A DNA stretch of 64,000 nucleotides from Wyeomyia smithii (GCF_029784165.1 NC_073695.1:98933485-98997484); one strand, 5' to 3'; positions 47,700 through 58,165 are shown, counted from the stretch's first letter. The notes: generated from the letters alone by a model not told the origin. Made by a program: numbers and translations.

Positions 47700-48084
47700 T
47701 ATTTCTTTCAAATATATTGTTCTGCTAGCTTAAGAAAAAAGTTAGCAGAACAATGGCCAAAAACAGCATTTTCAAGCAATAAACTGTTGTAGAATGGTCA
47801 TAATTATTTAATGCTCACTAAATGCTCTTGAAAAAACCTGATTTTCATGATAATTTTATTGATTTTGTATAAATTTTTCAAAAATATGATCATACATGAA
47901 TAGCTTCAATTTCTTCAAACATTTTCCTCTGAAAACAATCAGAAGCCTTTTGATACGATTAGATACCAATTAAATGCTTCCATATGCGAGCAGTTTAAAT
48001 AACTTAGGTGCGTTTTGAAATAAATATATTTTTTTTTCAAATATATTGTTCTGCTAGCTTAGGAAAAAATTGACAGAACAATGG

Positions 48085-48240
48085 TCAGACCCGAAAAATC
48101 TCTAGAATCACGTCTTCCATTGTATGACAAAGTAAAGCCGTTGACGCCGGTCTGTTAATCAACAGGTCGTTAGAAAAGGGCAGTGATTGGGCCAACAGAG
48201 GCAGAACTAGACCATCGGAAAATAAGCGAAAATTAAAAAA
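48085..48240. other. Unidentified insert in the last array unit
   Basis: About 155 bp (CAGACCCGAAAAATCTCTAG … AAATAAGCGAAAATT) is absent from the other units and locally less AT-rich. It might be a truncated SINE or LINE end; no target duplication was fixed. Confidence 0.4.
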
Positions 48241-48310
48241 ATGTTCAAAACAGTATTTGCAAGCAATAAACTACTGTAGAATGGTCATAACAATTTAATG
48301 CTCTTGTATA

Positions 48311-48590
48311 ATCTGCCTTCAAATCTCATTTAGTAATCGAACCTTTTGGGTTTACCGAAAATGATCAGAAATGTGCTCAAACAAATAAGCCTATTTTTAT
48401 TACGTTTTTTGTAAACAGTTTTGATTAATTTTTACTTTTCAAACCAATTGAAAATGCGAATGAGCTACATAGCTAAAAAAAGAAAATACAAAACAGGTTT
48501 TATAATATAACACGTATGGTCGATCGATTATAATGTTTCTCGCATACTCTCCTAAGGATCATCGCACATGAACAGCATCTTAGTCCTTCA
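48311..48590. other. Short intergenic spacer
   Basis: No gene. It lies between the tandem array and the 3' end of the peptidase-like pseudogene. Confidence 0.45.
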
Positions 48591-48597
48591 CCAACTT

Positions 48598-48874
48598 TTC
48601 TTTCCTTGGTTCTTAGGTCGTCAAATTCAGTCCAATTACCCGCCTTACGCGGACATAATGCAGTATTGTGTCCAATGTTGAAACCGTGCTTGTTTAAGGT
48701 GATACATTTTTTAATCCCCGTTTTGTTTGAATATGGGGAGCATAAAAATAATTATTCGTGCAAGCTCGTAGTCAATTTTTTCAACAAACTCAACGGAAAA
48801 TGATGCTGGAATATCCTTTAATTTTATCTTTTCGCAAAGGTCAGCATCAGCGATTTCAACAAACATGAATGTTC
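48598..48874 (-). pseudogene. Last exon of the transposase/USP-like gene (His/Asp box)
   Basis: It starts after a good acceptor (AATTTTTACAG) and reads TFMFVEIADADLC, then KLKDIPASFSVEFVEKIDYE and IIIFMLPIFKQNGD, with a stop. One base out of register, after a run of A near 48705, the frame continues HGFNIGHNTALCPRKAGNWT and EFDDLRTKERK. GH(Y)xAxxR followed by WxxFDD is the His/Asp end of ubiquitin-protease-like (C19) peptidases, so the A-run frameshift is a decay event. GHN replaces the usual GHY. The exon joins 49139-49727 with matching phase 1. Confidence 0.65.
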
Positions 48875-49138
48875 CTGTAAAATTTTTAAACATAAGATTA
48901 AACGAAAGCTATAAAATATGAATACTAGCAAAAGAAACAAGAAAACTGACAAAAACGAAACATGAGAAAGATTTGATCGCAAGGATGATTTTTGACAACA
49001 ACAGGTGCTCTATATAATTCTACTATTAGCAAACACTATAATAGAAATGTTCAAGTACTGTATGAAAATGATCTTCAACAGATTTTCCTAAATTTGAAGT
49101 ATACAGAGATTTATAATATAATAAGAGATATTTCCTAC

Positions 49139-49727
49139 CTATAGATTTTAGATTTGTAGTTGTTGTCGTCATACATGTACTGCATTGCCGGTCTGGTAAA
49201 GCCAGGCATTCCTTGATGGATTCATCAAAGTTGATTACTATTCTATTTTTCAATATTGCGCTGCATTCTCCGGTGCAACGTGACTCTTCCGTGCAGCTCG
49301 GTTCTGCACGAAACACGGATATGGCTACCGAAACTCCAATTGCACAATCAATTATTGTGCATGCATTTTGTTTCGTTATACATTGTTTGTCATTTTTAAA
49401 ATATTCATATAATATTGTGGTACGTTTGGTATACACATGTGGCCCTTTTATTCCATGATCTACGATATATAATGCTAAATCGATAAAAAAGTTATTGTAG
49501 CTTTTGATGACTTCATTTTTGAAATTAACATTCTCTGTAAATGTCAAAATTAGAACCTGCAGTATCGAATCGAATGCGCATGTGTTTTTGAGTGAAAAAT
49601 TGTCTTTATCCTTGGTCAAAACACCGCATCCCAGTGAGCCATTCTTAAGAATAGGAAATTCGCCATTTGCTGGAAAATTTGAAGCGTTGAAAAGGTGTGT
49701 GTCATTATTTACACGCACATTTTTTTT
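49139..49727 (-). pseudogene. USP-like peptidase exon (Cys box) of the same gene
   Basis: An open frame of about 195 codons: NGSLGCGVLTKDKDN, FSLKNTCAFDSILQVL (NTCAFDS resembles the catalytic Cys box of USP/papain-fold peptidases) and IINCAIGV-like core, then NRIVINFDESIKECLALPDR and CSTCMTTTTTNLKS. It ends at a donor TATAG|GTAGGA (49139), so a 264-bp intron (48875-49138) separates it from the last exon and the phases agree (G|GA gives Gly). The 5' side ends abruptly at the T-run 49720-49727, where a transposon (49728-55072) interrupts the gene. There is no in-frame ATG near the left break, consistent with an internal exon. A working peptidase is unlikely given the breaks elsewhere. Confidence 0.65.
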
Positions 49728-50271
49728 ACTCTAAAGTGAGTTAGATATCACCCACTTTTGAAAAAAGTGGAGGTACCCTAATTAGGGTACTTTTACGGTT
49801 ACTCACTTCTGAGTAAGGGCATCATATGTCAAAAACTGAGTAGAATCTACTCTGTTCATGCAAACCAGAAATTAACGAAAATGAGTACAAGTTACCCAGT
49901 TTGCCTAAATACGGAAATTTAATGATTTCTGGTATTTGTAAATCTGACTCAATAAATAAAATAAATTCAGAACAATAAAAACACAGATTTATTTTTAATC
50001 GAAACATTAGAAAATTTACTAAATCATTCCCGTGTCTTCATTGAATGCGGCCTCCAACCGGTTGACAGCTCAGTGCGTCTTGAACTGTCCTACAGATCAG
50101 ACGTTTTTTCGGTTGCTTGTGGACTGGTCCTTGACTGCCTATAGCTTCAAAGTTTGTGTTTTGTCAGTGTGTCTTTTAAAGACTACCTGAAAGTTATTTC
50201 CCATCAGTCTTTCTCAAGACTACCTACTTTTGAATTTAACATTTGTTTTAACTTTTTTCGTATCACCTGAA

Positions 50272-51489
50272 ATGGCTGGACGGAAAAAGAAACCTCGCAT
50301 CGCTGCGGGGAGGAAAAGAGAGGCATCTCTTTCTGACACATCGAGTGTCTGTAGTGACAATCCTTTTGATATTTTGCCTGAGCAAGAAGCTGGTGAAATG
50401 GAAGTTACCAATAATGAAACTATACAAAATATAAAATCTTTAAAAAAGGAGAAAGTTCCACCTATTGTGGTAACTATTTCTTCTGAATTTAATATATTCA
50501 AAAAGGAACTTTCAACGTTTGTTTCTGACGTTAAAGTTACCTATCAAATTGGCCGTAGAGGTGAATGCCGCTTATTAGCCGACTCAGTAAAGGGTCGTGA
50601 TCGTCTTGTTCAGTATTTAACTGACAAGATGTACAAATTTTTTACATATGACACCAAGAACGCCAAGCCGTTCAAGGTTGTCTTGAAAGGTCTCACCAAC
50701 GATCAAACCGTTGATGAGATCAAACTTACTTTAACAGAATTACTTGGCATAGCCCCTACCCAAGTAATTCTAATGAAACAAAAATCACGAGGCGAAAACA
50801 GTCAGAGAACTGGAATTTCCCTTGTTAATTATTTAATTCATTTTAACCGCAATGAGGTTAACAACTTAAAATTTTTTGAAAAAGCACATGCTTTGTATAA
50901 TGTGCGTGTAAAGTGGGAAATTTATAGGAAGTATGGCGGAGGTGAAAAGCATATCACCCAATGCCGTACTTGCCAACGTTATGGCCATGGTTCCAAATTC
51001 TGTAACATGGACCAAAAATGTCTTAATTGTGGAGACTCTTCTCACAAAAAGGACACATGTCCTGTGAAAGAGAGTAAAAATTTTCGCTGTGCGAATTGTA
51101 ACGGCAACCATATGTCAAATTTTTATCAATGCCCAGTCCGTTTAGCAATTGTTAAGGCAAGGCAAGGTAAACAAAATTCAATTTCTCAATTAAAACCAAC
51201 TTCAAAACAAAATTCTCCAAGCGTACCAGTGACGCATAGTTTACCTACTCCTTTGCATACCCGTTTAACTTATGCACAGGTTACAGGTAGTTCGAACATT
51301 ATACCGCCTAGTGTTGGTAGTTCGGAAATGACCGTTAATATGGGTAAGCAAAACACGCTAGAAAATAATTGTACACCTATTACTCCAGCTAATATTGCTG
51401 CCGAAAATATTTTTTCTAATGTCAACTGCCTGGGGCCTATTACGGCAGGTAAACTTTTTTTTTGCAACAGGCAATGTTCGATCTTATGA
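50272..51489 (+). CDS. Jockey-type ORF1 (zinc-knuckle protein), unit 1
   Basis: 405 codons from ATG 50272 (MAGRKKKPRIAAGRKREA). Basic N-terminus; a PRE_C2HC-like region (FKVVLKGLTNDQTVDEIKLT) before three knuckles: CRTCQRYGHGSKFC, CLNCGDSSHKKDTC and CANCNGNHMSNFYQC. The frame ends early (FFCNRQCSIL) just after a run of nine T at about 51452. One base out of register the protein continues LQQAMFDLMNAMFQAK to a stop that overlaps the ORF2 start (TTTTAAATAA around 51582-51593). The T-run is probably the site of an indel or a programmed slip; both copies share it. Confidence 0.87.
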   Translation: MAGRKKKPRIAAGRKREASLSDTSSVCSDNPFDILPEQEAGEMEVTNNETIQNIKSLKKEKVPPIVVTISSEFNIFKKELSTFVSDVKVTYQIGRRGECRLLADSVKGRDRLVQYLTDKMYKFFTYDTKNAKPFKVVLKGLTNDQTVDEIKLTLTELLGIAPTQVILMKQKSRGENSQRTGISLVNYLIHFNRNEVNNLKFFEKAHALYNVRVKWEIYRKYGGGEKHITQCRTCQRYGHGSKFCNMDQKCLNCGDSSHKKDTCPVKESKNFRCANCNGNHMSNFYQCPVRLAIVKARQGKQNSISQLKPTSKQNSPSVPVTHSLPTPLHTRLTYAQVTGSSNIIPPSVGSSEMTVNMGKQNTLENNCTPITPANIAAENIFSNVNCLGPITAGKLFFCNRQCSIL

Positions 51490-51579
51490 ACGCCATGTTT
51501 CAGGCAAAATCAATGTTTGAAGCCATTCAAATAGGCACAAATTTTACTATTAAAATTGTTTCTAATTTAAAATTTAGCA

Positions 51580-52266
51580 ATGATTTTAAATAAAACAATT
51601 AAAATATTAAATTGGAATGCTCGCTCATTGAAGGCCAATGAGAATGAGCTTTTTAATTTTTTAACAGTAAATAATGTGCATATTGCAATTATTACTGAAA
51701 CATTTTTGAAACCTAACATAAAATTAAAATATGATCCCAATTACGTGGTTCATAGATATGATAGGATTCAGGGTTCCGGCGGTGGAGTTGCAATTGTTAT
51801 TCATCGCCGAATCAAACATCGTGCTCTTCCCCATCTTGAGACGAAAGTTATTGAAACTTTGGGAATTGAAGTTCAAACTGAACTTGGGATTTTATTTATT
51901 GCCGCAGCATATTTACCATTTCAATGCACACGCGAGCTCAAAAATTATTTTAAAGGTGATTTACAGAAACTCACCAGAAATCGTTCGAAATTTTTCATAA
52001 TCGGCGATTTTAACGCTAAACATCGTTCATGGAATAATTCTCAAAGTAATTCCAATGGCAAAATTTTATTCAATGATTGTTCTTCAGGATACTATTCTAT
52101 TTTGTCTCCGAATAGTCCTACATGCTTTTCTTCTGTAAGAAACCCTTCAACAATTGATTTGGTGCTGACAGATCAAAGTCATGTATGTAGTGATTTGATC
52201 ACACATGCTGACTTTGATTCTGACCATCTTCCAATAACTTTTCTTTATCACATGAATCAGTTTTAA
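51580..52266 (+). pseudogene. Jockey-type ORF2 endonuclease, unit 1
   Basis: It starts MILNKTIKILNWNARSLKAN and has the endonuclease blocks AIITETFLKP, GSGGGVAIVIHRRI, FIIGDFNAKHRSWNNS, STIDLVLTDQSH and DFDSDHLPITF. The frame ends at TTTTAA (52264-52266), and the next frame (ATG 52272) continues the protein, so an indel lies at the endonuclease/linker junction. It follows directly on ORF1, with overlapping stop and start. Confidence 0.86.
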
Positions 52267-52271
52267 ACCCT

Positions 52272-53408
52272 ATGAGCTCTGTTTTTAATTATAACAAAGC
52301 TAATTGGGAAAGATACAAAAATTATATTGAGAGAAATTTCAATAATGAGCTTGATTTGCAAAACGAAGTGAATATTGATTCCGCTTTGGAAGCATTAAAA
52401 TGTGCAATTGTTGATGCCAGGAATTATTCTGTTCCAAAGGGTCAAGTGAAATTTGATTCACCAATAATTGACGAAAATCTTCAACTTCTAATTCGTTTGA
52501 AAAATGTCCGCAGACGTCAATATCAACGTTCTCGTGACCCTGTTTTTAAAACTATTTATAAAGATTTACAGAAAGAGATTAAACATAGATTTACTCTTCT
52601 GAGAAATCAAAATTTTGAGACTAAAGTTGAAAAATTGAAACCATATTCAAAACCATTTTGGAAGCTGTCGAAGATTCTTAAGAAACCTTCAAAGCCTATT
52701 CCAGTTTTAAAAGATGGTGAACATTTTCTTGTATCCAATGAACAAAAGGCTCAAAGACTTGCTCAGCAGTTTGAGAGTGTTCATAACTCAAATTTGAATT
52801 TTGTGAGTCCAATTGAAAATGAAGTCACACGTCAATTTGATTTAATTTCTTCCCAGAATTTTTTACCTGCAGAAATAATTGAAACTAACTTGAATGAGAT
52901 TAAATCAATTATTAAAAATTTCAAAAATATGAAAGCACCTGGTGACGATGGAATCTTTAATATACTAATCAAACATCTCCCTGAGAGCACAATGGATTTT
53001 TTAGTGAAAATTTTCAATTGCTGCTTCAAAATTGCATATTTTCCCAAATTATGGAAAAATGCAAAAATTACTCCCATTTTAAAACCGGATAAGAACCCAG
53101 CTGAAGTTTCAAGTTATCGACCAATCAGTTTGCTTTTTTCAATAAGTAAACTGTTTGAGAGAGTTATTCTTAACAGAATGATGTCACACATCAACGAAAA
53201 TTCAATTTTTGCAAATGAACAGGTTGGATTTCGCCATGGGCATTCCACAACTCATCAATTGCTCAGAGTTACTAATATGATACGAGCTAACAAATCTGAA
53301 GGTTATTCCACTGGAGCTGCTCTTTTAGACATAGAAAAAGCATTCGACAGTGTTTGGCATAAAGGTTTGATTGCGAAATTGCAAACTTTTATTTTCCAAT
53401 TTTCCTAA
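52272..53408 (+). pseudogene. Jockey-type ORF2, linker and first RT half, unit 1
   Basis: It includes FKNMKAPGDDGIFNILIKHL, ITPILKPDKNPAEVSSYRPI, SLLFSISKLFERVILNRM, NEQVGFRHGHSTTHQLLRVT and AALLDIEKAFDSVWHKGLIA, the RT fingers and first palm motif. The frame breaks at about 53400 (an indel near CTTTTATTTTCC) and resumes at 53498 with the rest of RT. Confidence 0.88.
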
Positions 53409-53497
53409 TCAAAATTTTAAAAAATTATCTTACTGATCGAACTCTGCAGGTTGTCTATCAGAATTCAAAATCTGATAGATTTCCTGTCAGAGCAGGT

Positions 53498-54238
53498 GTG
53501 CCTCAAGGTTCAGTCTTGGGTCTAGTCCTGTACAACATATTCACTTCAGATCTTCCTGATTTGCCTCCAGGATGCACAAAGTCATTGTTCTGCGATGACA
53601 CAAGCATTTCCGTAAAAGGAAAAAGTCTTCGTGTCATATGCAGTCGATTGCAGAAAAGTTTAGATATTTTTTCTTCCTACTTGCAAAAGTGGAAAATCTC
53701 TCCCAATGCTTCTAAAACTCAAATGATAATTTTTCCGCATGAGCCTAGGGCTTCTTTCCTCAAGCCAAACAATAATCACGTTGTCAAGATGAATGGGGTT
53801 ATTTTAAGTTGGTCCGACAAGGTTAAGTACTTGGGACTAATTTATGATAAAAAACTTATTTTCAAAGAGCACATTGAGAGTATACAAGCCAAGTGCATCA
53901 AATATACGAGATGTTTATATCCTCTCATTAACAGGAATTCTAAACTTTGTTTAAAGAACAAACTTTTGATTTACAAACAAATTTTTAGACCAGCAATGCT
54001 TTATGCTGTACCGATCTGGTCAAGTTGCTGTTCAACAAGGAAGAAAACGCTCCAAAGGATTCAGAATAAAATTCTGAAAATGATTTTGAAGCGTCCTCCT
54101 TGGTTTGGTACACTCGAATTACATAGACTTACTGGTGTTGAACCATTAGAAGCTATGTCAAATAAAATTATTAACAATTTTCGACAAAAATCGTTGCAAT
54201 CCTCAATTGCTACGATAAGTTCTCTTTATAGCCAATAA
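53498..54238 (+). pseudogene. Jockey-type ORF2, second RT half, unit 1
   Basis: It begins MPQGSVLGLVLYNIFTSDLP, then SLFCDDTSISVKG. The catalytic motif is FCDD where FADD/YADD is usual. Next come WKISPNASKTQMIIF and KVKYLGLIYDKKLIF, and the C-terminus PIWSSCCSTRKKTLQRIQNK, typical of Jockey RT ends. The upstream part of this frame is open to about 53410. Unit 2 has Pro where this copy has Leu in GxVLYN. Confidence 0.87.
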
Positions 54239-54562
54239 GTTAGCAATTAAGTTAGTTGTAAGTTTACTTCCCCTTTTCTGACAAGTAGGTTTAAATCCCT
54301 ACGAATGATAAGTCCTAATTGCGAAAGCAAACAAATCCTAACAATTAAAATTACAAATTTCTAACAGTGTTGAGAAGTCACCATTTGTGATTGGACACAC
54401 ATACTCATTATTTACTAATATTTATCATAAATACTTAAGCTACTAACAAATCCCCCCTTAAAAAAAAAAAAAAAAAACCGGTTGACAGCTGCCCGTGAAC
54501 TGTGACTTACATTTTTGTGCCAGATAATCCGTCATCATTCGTCAACTAATACTGCGAAGGAT

Positions 54563-54868
54563 TTAAATTGCATCGATTGTTGAGCACTGTACATCAATAC
54601 AAATGTTTCCGTTTGTTATCACGAATGAAAGTCCGGCTTTAAACGGCATCGTAGAACACACAACATGCGGTTGTTCATTTTGAAGAGATCTTTTAGGTGT
54701 TTTCAAATCCTCTGCAATACTGATGTTGGGCTGAAATTATTATGGAATATTATACGTTGTTTGTAATGTAATTGATTAAGAAATTATTGATTTGATGAAA
54801 GATCAGATACTTACTGCTAGCCAACGATAAAAAAGCGACACCAATTGTTCTTCGGAAACCGATAACAT
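54563..54868 (-). CDS. Small two-exon open frame in the TGAGT element, unit 1
   Basis: Exon one (54868-54815) encodes MLSVSEEQLVSLFYRWLA and ends at GCA|GTAAGT. An 84-bp intron (54814-54731) ends ATTATTTCAG. Exon two (54730-54563) continues in phase 0 with PNISIAEDLKTPKRSLQN and DVQCSTIDAI, then a stop, for 73 residues in all. Perfect splice sites and an uninterrupted frame suggest a genuine or recently genuine reading frame, perhaps the N-terminal remnant of the element's own transposase. The function is unknown. An identical copy is at 61235-61540. Confidence 0.5.
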
Positions 54869-55072
54869 TGCTGTTGAAAACTTTTGACATATACATATAC
54901 TCAGGGTGAGTAAACATCATGGATAATAACTCAGAACTGAGTAAACATGGTAATTATGAAAATTTGAGTAAATGTTACTCAATTGTCCAGTACTCGATTA
55001 CTCACTTTTTGACATTTTGCATAAGAATACCAAACTGAGTAGATCCTAATCAGAATAGAGTTAAAATAAAGC

Positions 55073-55224
55073 AGCGTGTAGATATTTACTGGATCTTTTC
55101 GCCTTTTTGGAACCTAATCCTAGCCCCCTCCAGTTTTCTACGTATCTTGAAGCCACGACTTCGGGTGTTCCTTCCATCTCATGGCATTCAATACACATTC
55201 TTTCTACCCCGTATCCTTCGTTAT
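55073..55224 (-). pseudogene. ENWRGL exon of the transposase/USP-like gene, unit 1
   Basis: After the acceptor TTCCTGTGACAG the exon reads DNEGYGVERMCIECHEMEG, then VENWRGLGLGSKKAKRSSKY and LHAAL, and then runs into the transposon at 55072. A CxxC pair (CIEC) is present. The phase fits the exon 56158-56329 across an intron of 933 bp. The matching copy is 61745-61896. Confidence 0.6.
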
Positions 55225-56157
55225 CTGTCACAGGAAATAGTTGAATGTATGTAGGGGAGAACCGTACAAGACGCACCAGTTGGGTAAGATGGCCCATGCT
55301 ATTAATTCCCCAAAATACTTACACATGTGGCTTTTTATGACGAAATTCTTCGCTTTTCTCATAAAAACCCAGCTTCCCTACAGTTCTCATATAAAAAAGT
55401 GTGCCATAATGACTAAAATACTCAAAAAACTGTGCAATTGGCTGTGGCTCTATCCAACATGTAATTACCCATGAATTTCATATAAGCTTTCATGATTAAC
55501 TGACTTGTAAATAATACAAAAAACTATGGTTCTCCTAACCTTTACACTTTTAGAGTTTATAATACTATGAGTATTTCAAATTATTTCACTAACTTTCGTC
55601 AACTTTTACCTAAAAACAATCAAGATTAAAATTGGGGCAGAATGCACTATAAAGAGCTTGCAGGAGATTGCTTGACAACTTAGAGCATGTTCCATTATTT
55701 TTGATTTTACTTTCGAGACTTCAAGCGCTTCTCACTTCGCGTGTTGATTTCTGCTAGTGGCATATTAGCCTACTGCTTTGGAGCATACTAACCTTTGTTG
55801 TGGTGCGTTTTGGTCACGGGCTTGTTTGGCGGCAATGGTAATTTTTACCAAAAAAGACATTGAAATCGAGTATTTTATAATAAACTTCGTCATAAACATA
55901 CAATAAATAGATCTTACAATCATCCTACATGTTCAATGTCGCTTTGAAATGATTTGAAGCGCTGTAAATCGCGCAAATGTTTAACTGGTGCGTTTTGTAC
56001 AACTCTTCTACACCTACACCCCTACAGCTCTTTTAGACCCTACACACCTGCCCCGGTTGGTTCGTTACCATCGGCACATGCGACACACGTTTTGTCAGCT
56101 GAAAACAAAAAAAAAACTTTTGCATTAATTTATTCCGAAATTTAGACTTAAACCTAC

Positions 56158-56329
56158 CGTATTTGTTAACTGTACCCTTTTTTGAAGGCTCCAAATCTGT
56201 ATTTTCTTCGTTTCTACATAGTAAACTTTTTTCATTGAGGTTCTCGAAATGCTCAAAATCTGTGATATCTTCTACACGGTCATTTTCTCTTGCATTAATC
56301 AACGACATTTTTCCGTCTAAAATGCTTAT
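56158..56329 (-). pseudogene. ILDGK exon of the same gene, unit 1
   Basis: It encodes SILDGKMSLINARENDRVED, then ITDFEHFENLNEKSLLCRNE and EPSKKGTVNKY, and ends at a donor TACG|GTAGGT. The 5' side runs into a MITE that in this unit is cut by the second duplication unit. Acidic, no known motif by itself; recognised only by its place in the gene. The copy in unit 2 is 62831-63002. Confidence 0.55.
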
Positions 56330-56947
56330 GGGGCTTATTACGGGAGTCACTTCACGGTGAGATGACAACCGTAATAGGCATGGTGAAAGTGATTTTTTTT
56401 TTACTCTAAAGTGAGTTAGATATCACCCACTTTTGAAAAAAGTGGAGGTACCCTAATTAGGGTACTTTTACGGTTACTCACTTCTGAGTAAGGGCATCAT
56501 ATGTCAAAAACTGAGTAGAATCTACTCTGTTCATGCAAACCAGAAATTAACGAAAATGAGTACAAGTTACCCAGTTTGCCTAAATACGGAAATTTAATGA
56601 TTTCTGGTATTTGTAAATCTGACTCAATAAATAAAATAAATTCAGAACAATAAAAAACACAGATTTATTTTTAATCGAAACATTAGAAAATTTACTAAAT
56701 CATTCCCGTGTCTTCATTGAATGCGGCCTCCAACCGGTTGACAGCTCAGTGCGTCTTGAACTGTCCTACAGATCAGACGTTTTTTCGGTTGCTTGTGGAC
56801 TGGTCCTTGACTGCCTATAGCTTCAAAGTTTGTGTTTTGTCAGTGTGTCTTTTAAAGACTACCTGAAAGTTATTTCCCATCAGTCTTTCTCAAGACTACC
56901 TACTTTTGAATTTAACATTTGTTTTAACTTTTTTCGTATCACCTGAA

Positions 56948-58165
56948 ATGGCTGGACGGAAAAAGAAACCTCGCATCGCTGCGGGGAGGAAAAGAGAGGC
57001 ATCTCTTTCTGACACATCGAGTGTCTGTAGTGACAATCCTTTTGATATTTTGCCTGAGCAAGAAGCTGGTGAAATGGAAGTTACCAATAATGAAACTATA
57101 CAAAATATAAAATCTTTAAAAAAGGAGAAAGTTCCACCTATTGTGGTAACTATTTCTTCTGAATTTAATATATTCAAAAAGGAACTTTCAACGTTTGTTT
57201 CTGACGTTAAAGTTACCTATCAAATTGGCCGTAGAGGTGAATGCCGCTTATTAGCCGACTCAGTAAAGGGTCGTGATCGTCTTGTTCAGTATTTAACTGA
57301 CAAGATGTACAAATTTTTTACATATGACACCAAGAACGCCAAGCCGTTCAAGGTTGTCTTGAAAGGTCTCACCAACGATCAAACCGTTGATGAGATCAAA
57401 CTTACTTTAACAGAATTACTTGGCATAGCCCCTACCCAAGTAATTCTAATGAAACAAAAATCACGAGGCGAAAACAGTCAGAGAACTGGAATTTCCCTTG
57501 TTAATTATTTAATTCATTTTAACCGCAATGAGGTTAACAACTTAAAATTTTTTGAAAAAGCACATGCTTTGTATAATGTGCGTGTAAAGTGGGAAATTTA
57601 TAGGAAGTATGGCGGAGGTGAAAAGCATATCACCCAATGCCGTACTTGCCAACGTTATGGCCATGGTTCCAAATTCTGTAACATGGACCAAAAATGTCTT
57701 AATTGTGGAGACTCTTCTCACAAAAAGGACACATGTCCTGTGAAAGAGAGTAAAAATTTTCGCTGTGCGAATTGTAACGGCAACCATATGTCAAATTTTT
57801 ATCAATGCCCAGTCCGTTTAGCAATTGTTAAGGCAAGGCAAGGTAAACAAAATTCAATTTCTCAATTAAAACCAACTTCAAAACAAAATTCTCCAAGCGT
57901 ACCAGTGACGCATAGTTTACCTACTCCTTTGCATACCCGTTTAACTTATGCACAGGTTACAGGTAGTTCGAACATTATACCGCCTAGTGTTGGTAGTTCG
58001 GAAATGACCGTTAATATGGGTAAGCAAAACACGCTAGAAAATAATTGTACACCTATTACTCCAGCTAATATTGCTGCCGAAAATATTTTTTCTAATGTCA
58101 ACTGCCTGGGGCCTATTACGGCAGGTAAACTTTTTTTTTGCAACAGGCAATGTTCGATCTTATGA
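56948..58165 (+). CDS. Jockey-type ORF1, unit 2
   Basis: Same predicted protein as 50272-51489, with identical zinc knuckles and the same end after the T-run. Start at ATG 56948. Confidence 0.87.
   Translation: MAGRKKKPRIAAGRKREASLSDTSSVCSDNPFDILPEQEAGEMEVTNNETIQNIKSLKKEKVPPIVVTISSEFNIFKKELSTFVSDVKVTYQIGRRGECRLLADSVKGRDRLVQYLTDKMYKFFTYDTKNAKPFKVVLKGLTNDQTVDEIKLTLTELLGIAPTQVILMKQKSRGENSQRTGISLVNYLIHFNRNEVNNLKFFEKAHALYNVRVKWEIYRKYGGGEKHITQCRTCQRYGHGSKFCNMDQKCLNCGDSSHKKDTCPVKESKNFRCANCNGNHMSNFYQCPVRLAIVKARQGKQNSISQLKPTSKQNSPSVPVTHSLPTPLHTRLTYAQVTGSSNIIPPSVGSSEMTVNMGKQNTLENNCTPITPANIAAENIFSNVNCLGPITAGKLFFCNRQCSIL

Larger units (their letters stand above)
46955..48310. repeat. Tandem array, unit about 327 bp, roughly four copies
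   Basis: The landmark TATTGTTCTGCTAGCTTAAG recurs at 47282, 47715 and 48044, and a shorter diverged unit precedes at about 47040. After removing a 108-bp MITE from the second unit the spacing is 325-329 bp. Shared internal landmarks include AACTGTTGTAGAATGG and CCATATGCGAGCAGTTT. Units carry no open frame of note. The last unit is broken by an unidentified insert (48085-48240). Confidence 0.85.
50071..54475 (+). mobile_element. Jockey-type non-LTR retrotransposon, full length (unit 1)
   Basis: AACCGGTTGACAGCT flanks the element at 50056-50070 and 54476-54490, and it ends in poly(A). It encodes ORF1 with three zinc knuckles and ORF2 with endonuclease and RT but no RNase H, as in the Jockey clade (Juan elements are known in Aedes). 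ORF1 and ORF2 each have frameshifts shared with the second copy at 56747-61147. Confidence 0.9.
49728..55072. mobile_element. Inserted DNA element with TGAGT-rich ends (unit 1), carrying a Jockey
   Basis: The ends TTTTACTCTA (left, including the T-run) and TAGAGTTAAAA (right) are imperfect inverted termini. Both subterminal regions are full of ACTCA/TGAGT motifs (49735-49900; 54895-55070). Without the Jockey element it is about 0.94 kb. It separates the ENWRGL exon from the peptidase exon of the minus-strand gene. It also carries a small two-exon open frame (54563-54868). No clear target duplication, and no superfamily assigned. The same element in unit 2 is 56403-61745. Confidence 0.6.
49728..56402. 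repeat. Tandem duplication, unit 1 (6.67 kb)
   Basis: This unit and 56403-63067 are nearly identical over their whole length. The unit begins at ACTCTAAAGTGAG, the end of an inserted transposon, and ends inside a MITE (GGCATGGTGAAAGTGATT). It holds the transposon with its Jockey insertion, the ENWRGL exon, an intron and the next exon of the broken gene. Differences seen are single bases (for example Leu/Pro in the RT motif GxVLYN), and different poly(A) and A-run lengths. Confidence 0.95.

Noticed and set aside
46955..48310. A possible CRISPR-like array because of regularly spaced repeats
   Set aside because: Units are about 327 bp with no short repeat/spacer structure, and the genome is eukaryotic.
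49139..49727. Calling the NTCAFDS exon a functional host deubiquitinase gene
   Set aside because: The neighbouring exons are broken by insertions and a frameshift, and the upstream part is transposase-like, so it is treated as part of a decayed mobile gene.
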